Assembly (NCBI GenBank): GCA_945873955.1
Contig: CAMCFA010000018.1
Span: 1-40,315 of the forward strand
DNA from: an uncultured Clostridia bacterium
GTDB lineage: Bacteria; Bacillota; Clostridia; Oscillospirales; Ruminococcaceae
Direction of reading: 5' to 3'
Length of the DNA: 40,315 nucleotides
Both the position numbers and the translations under genes were made by a program. Shown here in pieces: positions 34,478-40,315 of this stretch (position 1 is its first letter; every line of letters starts with the position of its first letter). The notes beneath the pieces are model-generated. The model did not search any database, was not told the DNA's origin, and saw only the letters and a program-made list of their open reading frames with translations.

Positions 34478-35674
34478 ATGGGGAAAATATGCACAACAGA
34501 AATGTCCGCGCCGCCTGCCCCGATAAAAAGAGTGGCGGCGTATGTGCGGGTATCGCTGGAAACCGACAGGCTGAAGCATTCGCTTGCGGCACAGACCAGC
34601 TATTTCAGCGAGCTTATACGCAGCAATTCCGGCTGGGAGCCGGCGGGGATCTACGCGGACAGCTTCATCAGCGGCACAGAGACCTCCCGGCGGGCGGGCT
34701 TCCAGCGGCTGATCACAGACTGCAAACAGGGGAAGATAGACATAGTCCTGTGCAAATCCATAAGCCGGTTCGCCCGGAACACCGTTGACCTGCTGGAAAC
34801 TGTCCGGCACCTGAAACAGCTTGGCGTGGAGGTGCGGTTCGAGAAAGAGAACATAAACTCTCTGTCCGCCGACGGGGAGCTTCTGCTGACTATCCTTGCC
34901 AGCTTTGCACAGGAGGAGAGCCGCTCCATTTCTGAAAACGTCAAATGGGGGATTCGCAGGCGTTTTCAGTCCGGGAGCGCCGAAATGCGCAACAAGGTGG
35001 TTTACGGCTACCGCTGGGAAGGTGGGCGGTACATTATCCAGCCGGAGGAAGCGGAGGTGGTGCGCGGAATATTCCGGGATTATATCGCAGGGATCTCCCT
35101 GCGGAGGATCGCGGAGCGGCTTGGCACTGCCGGGACAAAGACCTGCCGTGGATTCGGGTTCTGCCACAATACGATAAACTATATCGTCCACAACGAGCTT
35201 TACACGGGAACTATCGTGCTGCAAAAGACCTTTGTAAAGGACTTCATCACCCACGCGCGGTCGCAGAACCGCGGGGAACTTCCGCAGTACAGGCTGTGCG
35301 GCTGCCACGAAGCGATAATCGACGAGGAGACCTTCGCGAAAGCGCAGGAGGAGTCCCGGCGGAGAGCTGCCACAAAGCAGGTATACTGTTTCTCAAAAAA
35401 GCTGATCTGCGGGAGCTGCGGCAAGCCGTTCACGAGGCTGTCCAACAACGTGAAATACGTCTGCTGGCACTGCCGGGACTGCTGTGGTATCAAGCTGAAA
35501 GAGGACAAGCTGTTCTCCCTTTTCGGCATGAGCAGCGAGGAGATATCCGCGCGGATATCCTCTGCGGCGGTGTCGGAGGACGGGCGGCTGGAGGTCAGAT
35601 TCTGTGACGGGGGACGGAAATATGGCAGTACGAATAATGCAGATCCCTGCGACGGTGAACCGGTTCACTGCTAA
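34478..35674 (+). CDS. Serine recombinase 1 (resolvase/invertase N-terminus, recombinase domain, zinc ribbon)
   Basis: A 398-residue site-specific DNA recombinase. The catalytic domain (about 17-160) has the nucleophile S26 in YVRVS, and the conserved SISRFARN (94-101) and QEESRSISENV (145-155). The recombinase domain follows (about 173-285; KVVYGYRW, then IVHNELYTGTIVLQK), then a zinc ribbon with C311, C314, C329 and C332. It is shorter than phiC31-class integrases and lacks an obvious long coiled coil. Start ATG 34478 has AAAGGAG 9 bases upstream. It overlaps recombinase 2 by 53 bases. The two flagellin genes around it suggest its substrate; acting on a lost prophage or element is the alternative. 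Confidence 0.93.
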   Translation: MGKICTTEMSAPPAPIKRVAAYVRVSLETDRLKHSLAAQTSYFSELIRSNSGWEPAGIYADSFISGTETSRRAGFQRLITDCKQGKIDIVLCKSISRFARNTVDLLETVRHLKQLGVEVRFEKENINSLSADGELLLTILASFAQEESRSISENVKWGIRRRFQSGSAEMRNKVVYGYRWEGGRYIIQPEEAEVVRGIFRDYIAGISLRRIAERLGTAGTKTCRGFGFCHNTINYIVHNELYTGTIVLQKTFVKDFITHARSQNRGELPQYRLCGCHEAIIDEETFAKAQEESRRRAATKQVYCFSKKLICGSCGKPFTRLSNNVKYVCWHCRDCCGIKLKEDKLFSLFGMSSEEISARISSAAVSEDGRLEVRFCDGGRKYGSTNNADPCDGEPVHC

Positions 35675-36947
35675 CCCACTTGGGAGCGCTCAGCGCCGCC
35701 GCACCGCAGCCTACGCCCGGGTGTCCACCGATCACGAGGATCAGCTCACCAGCTACGCGGCGCAGGTGAGTTATTACACAGACTATATCCGCAGCCGTTC
35801 TGACCTTGAATTTGTGAACGTCTACACTGACGAGGGGATATCGGGAACTTCAACCGCGCGGCGGGAGGGCTTCCGGCAGATGATAGACGACGCGCTGGCG
35901 GGGAAGATCGACCTTATCATCACAAAATCAGTGTCCCGTTTTGCCCGGAATACCGTAGACAGTCTGACCACGATACGAAAATTAAAGGAACACAAGGTGG
36001 AGTGCTATTTCGAGAAGGAGAATATACGCACCTTCGACAACAAGGGGGAGTTGCTTCTCACAATAATGGCGAGCCTTGCGCAGGAGGAGAGCCGCTCCAT
36101 TTCAGAAAACTGCGTGTGGGGTCAGCGGAAGCGGTTTTCGGACGGAAAAGTGACGGTGCCGTTTTCAAGATTCCTAGGCTATGACCGGGGCGAGGACGGA
36201 AATCTTGTCATAAATCCGCAGGAGGCGGAAATCGTGCGGGAGATTTACCAGATGTTTCTTGACGGCGCTTCGCCCTATGCAATTGCGAAGCGGCTCACCG
36301 AGCGGGGAATTCCCAGCCCCGGCGGGAAAGACAGGTGGTACAAGGCGACTGTTACCAGTATTCTTTCAAATGAGAAATACAAGGGGGACGCGCTGCTTCA
36401 AAAGGTGTACACCACTGATTTCCTCACCAAGCGAAAAAAGCTGAACGAGGGGGAAGTCCCGCAGTATTATGTCGAGGGAAACCACGAAGCTATAATTTCC
36501 GCGGAAATATTTGAGCTTGCGCAGTCGGAGCTTGAACGCCGCAGGAAGTCCTCCGCCCCGGAGGGCAGCGGCATTTTCATGTCGAAGATCCTCTGCGGGA
36601 GCTGCGGCGGCGTATACACAGCAAAGGTGTGGCACTCAACGAACAGGTACCGGCGGGTGATCTGGCAGTGCGGCTGTGAGTGCGGCACGCCCCACCTTAT
36701 GGAAGAGGAACTGCGGCTGGTGTTTGTGCGGGCGGTGAATATGCTGCTTGCTGAAAGAGAGGAGGGATATGTGCCGCCCGGTGCAGCGCCGCCGGAGTAC
36801 AGCTCTGCACTGCAAGGGCTGGAGCAGCCGCTGGCGGGATTTGACGAGAGCCTGTGGCTGGCGCTGGTAGATCACATCACGGTTTTGGGCAGGAATGACG
36901 TTCGGGTGGCTTTCCGCGACGGTACAGAGATAAAGGTTGAACTATAA
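35622..36947 (+). CDS. Serine recombinase 2 (resolvase/invertase N-terminus, recombinase domain, zinc ribbon)
   Basis: A 441-residue recombinase, related to but clearly distinct from recombinase 1. The nucleophile is S35 in YARVSTDHEDQL. SVSRFARNTVDSL and QEESRSISENCVWGQRKRF complete the catalytic domain, followed by the recombinase domain (PFSRFLGYDRGEDGN, then NPQEAEIVREIYQMF) and a zinc ribbon (CGSC, then CGCECG). I start at ATG 35622, where GGGGGA lies 7 bases upstream, rather than the GTG at 35604. Its start lies inside the end of recombinase 1, so the pair is translationally coupled and may act together. A strong terminator follows the stop, directly before flagellin B. Confidence 0.93.
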   Translation: MAVRIMQIPATVNRFTANPLGSAQRRRTAAYARVSTDHEDQLTSYAAQVSYYTDYIRSRSDLEFVNVYTDEGISGTSTARREGFRQMIDDALAGKIDLIITKSVSRFARNTVDSLTTIRKLKEHKVECYFEKENIRTFDNKGELLLTIMASLAQEESRSISENCVWGQRKRFSDGKVTVPFSRFLGYDRGEDGNLVINPQEAEIVREIYQMFLDGASPYAIAKRLTERGIPSPGGKDRWYKATVTSILSNEKYKGDALLQKVYTTDFLTKRKKLNEGEVPQYYVEGNHEAIISAEIFELAQSELERRRKSSAPEGSGIFMSKILCGSCGGVYTAKVWHSTNRYRRVIWQCGCECGTPHLMEEELRLVFVRAVNMLLAEREEGYVPPGAAPPEYSSALQGLEQPLAGFDESLWLALVDHITVLGRNDVRVAFRDGTEIKVEL

Positions 36948-36952
36948 TGTAG

Positions 36953-36978
36953 CGCCCTGCTAAACGCAGGGCGTTTTT
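36953..36978 (+). terminator. Terminator between recombinase 2 and flagellin B
   Basis: CGCCCTGC/GCAGGGCG (36953-36960 with 36966-36973), 5-nt loop, then TTTTT. It prevents recombinase transcripts from entering flagellin B and so helps keep that gene silent. After inversion it would stand in front of flagellin A. Confidence 0.9.
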
Positions 36979-36999
36979 CTGCGTTAAGAATTGGGTCAA

Positions 37000-37018
37000 T
37001 ACATTGGGAATGGTAGTA
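37000..37018. promoter_or_regulatory. Candidate right recombination site of the flagellin switch
   Basis: TACAT-TGGGAATGG-TAGTA on the plus strand, the counterpart of 34148-34166 in inverted orientation. The left half keeps TAC but differs at the next two bases; the core and right half are identical. As at the left, this is where the homology between the loci begins. Site assignment is inference. Confidence 0.5.
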
Positions 37019-38722
37019 CAGCACAACATGAACGCGCTTTCCGCGTACAACAAGCTCAACACCAACGTTGCAGGTCTGAAGAAGTCTTCTGAGAAGCTTT
37101 CTTCTGGTTACAGAATCAACCGTGCAGGCGACGACGCAGCAGGTCTGGCAATTTCTGAGAAGATGAGATCCCAGATCCGTGGTCTGAACCAGGCTAAGAG
37201 AAACTCTCAGGACGGTATCTCCATGATCCAGACCTTTGAGGGCGCTCTGCAGGAGTCCCACTCCATTCTTCAGAGAATGAAGGAACTGGCTGCTGAGTCC
37301 GCTAACGGTACATATAAGACTGAGGTTGACCGCGACGCTATCCAGCTCGAATTCAACCAGCTCAACGACGAACTCGACCAGATCGCTGATACCGACTTCA
37401 ACGGTACTGTAATGCTCAACGGCGGCGAAATGGCTGATGGTCTTAAGGCTACCAACGGCAAGTTCGATTACGCAAATGCTGTCCGTGACGCACAGCAGAT
37501 CGGTTCTGCAGGTGGATTTATCAAGGGCGTTGATACCGGTGCATACGCTGGTACAAACACCGAAACCGTAACATTCACCTATGCTCAGAAGGCAGACGGT
37601 ACTTTTGAGTGGAACACTGATGCTTCTCCTGACGCTAAGGGTACAGTAACATCTAATGATAACGGTGGTTTCTCTTATGATGGCGCTGTATTTGCTATTG
37701 ATACTAGCAACCTTGTAAATGGCGACACTATCACTGTTGACTTTACCAAGACAACTGCTGCTGTTGGTAAGACTGCTGTGACAACCGGTTATAACATTGA
37801 CGGCGGTGACACCGGCGTTGTTAAGCTTGATAAGACACCGTTAAAGATTGATATTGCTGATGCCGCTATTACATCTGAAAAGATTGCAAATGCAGTAAAC
37901 GCTCTTAATGGTCTGAGCATTTCCTATACCGCTACTGCTGGTGCAACAACATTAACAACAACGAAAATAAACAATGTTGCAATACCTGGTGATACAAGCA
38001 CTCCTACAATTGCTAAGATCAGCGACAATGAATCCTTGACAATTGATAAGGATTCTAAAATCTATTATGTTGATGCAAGCGGCACTTCAACTCAGATTGG
38101 CTCTCTGCAAACGGTAGCGGCAAGCGCTAATGCTGCTAAGGCTGGCAATGTTACCGTTGAGGTGAATGTTGCTGATGCAACATATACTCCGGCAACTCCT
38201 AATGCCGTTAAGGTTAAGGAGCCGGAAGCAACTGTTTCTCAGGCTAACTCCAACAATGCTGCAACTGCTCCTCTGACCTACACCGACCACCTGGTACTCC
38301 AGACCGGCGCTAGAACTAAGGACAGCGTTGACTTCACATTCGCTTACAAGACCGATGGTATGGGCACTCTCAAGGCTAACCTTGATGTATCTTCCAGAAC
38401 CAATGGTCTTGGCACTAAGGATCTGTCCCTGAACACTCAGGAAGACGCTAACGCTGCGATCGACAAGATTGACAACGCTATCAACAAGGTTTCCATGGTT
38501 CGTGCTACATTCGGTGCTACACAGAACAGACTGGAACACAAGGTTGAGAACCTGACCACAACCGCTGAAAACCTGACCGAAGCTGAGTCTGGTATCCGTG
38601 ATACCGATATGGCTCAGGAAATGCTGAACTACACCAAGTTCAACGTTCTTCAGCAGGCAGCTCAGTCCATGCTGGCTCAGGCAAATCAGCAGCCGCAGTC
38701 CATTCTCCAGCTCCTCGGCTGA
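37004..38722 (+). CDS. fliC: Flagellin B, predicted silent copy in this orientation
   Basis: A 572-residue flagellin. N-terminal D0/D1 (residues 1-135) is almost identical to flagellin A for the first 65 residues; C-terminal D1/D0 (about 480-572) is also close, ending QQPQSILQLLG. The central surface domain is about 100 residues longer and different, so it would give another antigenic type. The frame begins with TTG at 37004 where flagellin A has ATG. No Shine-Dalgarno precedes it, no promoter is visible, and a terminator lies 26 bases upstream. The frame is fully open, which argues for use after inversion rather than decay. An internal ATG at 37010 also lacks a proper ribosome binding site. 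Confidence 0.9.
   Translation: MGMVVQHNMNALSAYNKLNTNVAGLKKSSEKLSSGYRINRAGDDAAGLAISEKMRSQIRGLNQAKRNSQDGISMIQTFEGALQESHSILQRMKELAAESANGTYKTEVDRDAIQLEFNQLNDELDQIADTDFNGTVMLNGGEMADGLKATNGKFDYANAVRDAQQIGSAGGFIKGVDTGAYAGTNTETVTFTYAQKADGTFEWNTDASPDAKGTVTSNDNGGFSYDGAVFAIDTSNLVNGDTITVDFTKTTAAVGKTAVTTGYNIDGGDTGVVKLDKTPLKIDIADAAITSEKIANAVNALNGLSISYTATAGATTLTTTKINNVAIPGDTSTPTIAKISDNESLTIDKDSKIYYVDASGTSTQIGSLQTVAASANAAKAGNVTVEVNVADATYTPATPNAVKVKEPEATVSQANSNNAATAPLTYTDHLVLQTGARTKDSVDFTFAYKTDGMGTLKANLDVSSRTNGLGTKDLSLNTQEDANAAIDKIDNAINKVSMVRATFGATQNRLEHKVENLTTTAENLTEAESGIRDTDMAQEMLNYTKFNVLQQAAQSMLAQANQQPQSILQLLG
37005..37204. repeat. Right arm of the flagellin inverted repeat
   Basis: Matches the complement of 33962-34161 over 200 bases with four mismatches. 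It begins one base after the first base of the flagellin B TTG codon. Upstream of it the two loci share nothing. Confidence 0.9.
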
Positions 38723-38772
38723 TTACCGTAAGGAACGGAATGGCAGCATAGCTGCTTGATCCACCTATGATC

Positions 38773-38807
38773 AATACCCTGCATAGCATTTGCTGTGCAG
38801 GGTATTT
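38773..38807 (+). terminator. Terminator of flagellin B
   Basis: AATACCCTGCA/TGCAGGGTATT (38773-38783 with 38796-38806) with an inner AGCA/TGCT stem, followed by a weak T-rich tail. It lies 50 bases after the stop. Confidence 0.7.
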
Positions 38808-38900
38808 GTATACTTTGAAAACGCTGCACCGGTCAGAAATATATCTGAATTATACTATATCGCTGCGGCGCTTGTCAACTGCTCCCCACAAATTATCTAT

Positions 38901-38929
38901 TTGACAATCCCGCCAACCTATGATATAAT
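38901..38929 (+). promoter_or_regulatory. Perfect-consensus sigma-A promoter of the GH5 gene
   Basis: -35 TTGACA (38901-38906), 17-bp spacer, -10 TATAAT (38924-38929), 12 of 12 consensus bases. Transcription should start near 38936, about 27 bases ahead of the likely translation start. Confidence 0.9.
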
Positions 38930-38962
38930 TGAACTGTGATTTTTACGAAAGGGGGTAATTCT

Positions 38963-40210
38963 CTGAAAAGAGCGATAATATTGCTTCTTGCGGCGGTGCT
39001 TTTGCTTACCGGCTGCTCCGGGAGCAGCAACAGCAGCGTATCTTCCGGGAATCTGACCCCCGACGATATTTTTTCCGGCGGAAAGCCAGATGTTGACGGC
39101 TACGAAGTACCCTCCGCTATGGTTGATATCACTTCGCAGAGATTAGTGTCGAATATTCGTATCGGGTGGAATCTTGGGTACTCGCTGGAAGCGTGTATTT
39201 CTGATTTAGACGGCAATACTCTGCCGGACGCTACCCCCCCTACCGGGAAAGTCCCGGACGAAACGCTGTGGGGGAATCCTCCTGCCAGCGAACAGCTTTT
39301 CAATGCGCTGGTGGACAGCGGCATAAACGCCGTTCGGATTCCGATAACATGGCGGGGTCACGTTGACAGGGAATTCAACATCAATGAGGACTGGCTCAAC
39401 CGTGTGAAACAGGTGGTGGATTACGCCTACAACTGCGGAATGTATGCCATTATCACGGTTTATCACGACGGCGCGTTTGATGACGACTACGGTGCGTGGA
39501 TTCGCAATGTCGCTAAAGAGCCGGATATCACGATAGAACATTATAAATATCTCTGGGAGCAGATCGCTGATAAATTCCACGCATACAATGAGCGCCTGCT
39601 GTATGAAAGCATGAACGAGGTGGAGTTCTACGGCTATCCGGAAGCGGAGGCTTACGACCTGTTCAACCGTCTGAATCAAGAGTTTGTGAATACGATACGC
39701 AGCTCCAACGGGAATAACCTCAGGCGGCATTTGGTGATCGCGGGGTATAACGCGGACATCAATTCTACTTGCAGCTCGCGGTTTGTTATGCCGGACGATC
39801 CTGCAAATAAGTGTATCCTGTCGGTACATTATTATACGCCGATCACATTCTGCCGGGAGTCTATACGCAATTACTGGGGTATCCCAAGTGAACAGCGCTG
39901 GATGGAGCAGCAGATAGATACGCTGAAAACACAGTTTGTTGACAAGGGTATTCCGGTGATGATCACTGAATACGGCGCTAAGGGCAGCGACGCCGCCAGC
40001 CGGGTGTTTTTCTGTGAGAAACTGGTGAAACTCTGCCGGGACAGCAATATAGCGGCATTCCTGTGGGACGACGGCAGTGAGCTTGACCGGACTACGTTCG
40101 AGTGGCGCACGCCAGAGCTTATTGAGGCGCTAAAACGTGCTTCCAGCGGTGAGGATTACACGCCGAAGAAGCTGTACAAAGAGCCTGTTCAAGACGCTGA
40201 TGATTTTTAA
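38963..40210 (+). CDS. Secreted GH5-family glucanase lipoprotein, probable CTG start
   Basis: A 415-residue glycoside hydrolase. Read from the CTG at 38963 it begins as a textbook lipoprotein signal: MKR, a hydrophobic core, then LLTGC with the lipidated Cys at 18. A Ser/Asn/Gly linker leads to the GH5 barrel (about 55-395): IRIGWNLGYSLEA, NAVRIPITWRGH, the acid/base E219 in ESMNEVEF and the nucleophile E336 in MITEYGAKG. It should cleave beta-1,4-glucans such as cellulose or related hemicelluloses, tethered outside the cell. GGGGG lies 7 bases upstream of the CTG. The in-frame GTG at 38936 coincides with the predicted transcription start and has no ribosome binding site. Bases 40211-40315 show no gene. 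Confidence 0.88.
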   Translation: MKRAIILLLAAVLLLTGCSGSSNSSVSSGNLTPDDIFSGGKPDVDGYEVPSAMVDITSQRLVSNIRIGWNLGYSLEACISDLDGNTLPDATPPTGKVPDETLWGNPPASEQLFNALVDSGINAVRIPITWRGHVDREFNINEDWLNRVKQVVDYAYNCGMYAIITVYHDGAFDDDYGAWIRNVAKEPDITIEHYKYLWEQIADKFHAYNERLLYESMNEVEFYGYPEAEAYDLFNRLNQEFVNTIRSSNGNNLRRHLVIAGYNADINSTCSSRFVMPDDPANKCILSVHYYTPITFCRESIRNYWGIPSEQRWMEQQIDTLKTQFVDKGIPVMITEYGAKGSDAASRVFFCEKLVKLCRDSNIAAFLWDDGSELDRTTFEWRTPELIEALKRASSGEDYTPKKLYKEPVQDADDF

Positions 40211-40315
40211 TTATGGGGCGGATTTTGATATTATAAATTGTAATTTAACGGCGCACAAACGGCGCGTCACTCTCTCGCCGAAGTGCGTGATATCAGTGAA
40301 GTGACCTAAGGCGAC

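Larger units (their letters stand above)
34163..37003. mobile_element. Predicted invertible segment carrying two recombinases and the flagellin promoter
   Basis: This 2.84-kb segment is bounded by the inverted 5' ends of two divergent flagellin genes. It holds, from left to right, the ribosome binding site, 5' UTR and sigma-28 promoter of flagellin A, a rightward promoter, two serine recombinase genes and their terminator. Flipping it would leave both coding frames intact and move the expression signals from flagellin A to flagellin B. The layout resembles the logic of the Salmonella hin switch, but with the flagellin genes at both edges. Inversion itself is not observable in one sequence. 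Confidence 0.7.

Noticed and set aside
34478-36947. Serine recombinases as remains of a prophage or integrative element
   Set aside because: No phage, conjugation or cargo genes accompany them, and the segment edges coincide exactly with flagellin start codons. The alternative is kept open but is less economical than a flagellin switch.
37004-38722. Flagellin B as a pseudogene
   Set aside because: The frame is open over 572 codons with intact terminal domains and its own terminator; only expression signals are missing, which inversion would supply.
1-40315. CRISPR arrays, tRNA or rRNA genes
   Set aside because: No regularly spaced direct repeats, tRNA cloverleaf sequences or rRNA segments were seen by eye on either strand.

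Overview
The window reads as chromosomal DNA of a motile, Gram-positive gut or rumen anaerobe of the class Clostridia, most likely a Ruminococcus or [Eubacterium] siraeum-like member of the Oscillospiraceae. The signs are the Firmicutes-type ribosomal operon, zinc-binding adenylate kinase, type-Z S14, the KOW protein between map and infA, the phi3T/B. subtilis type of ThyA, flagellins, paired clostridial serine recombinases and a secreted GH5 glucanase. The assignment comes from protein features only; no search was run.

Layout. (1) 1-445: the end of a rightward membrane protein gene (SecF-like), its terminator, and a small inverted-repeat element. (2) 448-17156, all leftward: the S10-spc-alpha superoperon, transcribed from a good sigma-A promoter at 17128-17156 through rpsJ, rplCDWB, rpsS, rplV, rpsC, rplP, rpmC, rpsQ, rplNXE, rpsN, rpsH, rplFR, rpsE, rpmD, rplO, secY, adk, map, a KOW gene, infA, rpmJ, rpsMKD, rpoA and rplQ. 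Gene order is canonical. The oddity is a hairpin-rich 342-bp insert between rplB and rpsS. (3) 17384-25842, leftward: lysC, then a tight six-gene run (GLUG-repeat surface protein, DUF115-like protein, thyA, Nudix hydrolase, NYN-LOTUS protein, M14-like protein). (4) 26016-28982, rightward: thrS and an SseB-domain gene, followed by a dense cluster of palindromes. (5) 29054-38807: a flagellar antigen locus. (6) 38901-40210: a GH5 lipoprotein behind a perfect consensus promoter.

The most interesting part is region 5. Two flagellin genes point away from each other and share a 200-bp near-identical inverted repeat (4 mismatches by eye) that starts exactly at the start codon. Between them lie two overlapping serine recombinase genes. 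The left flagellin has a sigma-28 promoter, a 5' UTR, a strong Shine-Dalgarno and an ATG, all inside the central segment. The right flagellin has none of these: it sits behind the recombinases' terminator, has no Shine-Dalgarno and begins TTG where the other has ATG. Inverting 34163-37003 would move promoter, UTR, ribosome binding site and the A of the start codon from one flagellin to the other. I infer a self-contained flagellin phase-variation switch whose recombinases ride in the segment they flip. Two genes next to the left flagellin, a TPR glycosyltransferase and a methyltransferase, probably modify the filament.

Other points: a bacterial NYN protein with six predicted LOTUS-type domains, a probable CTG start on the GH5 gene, and three clusters of palindromic repeats.
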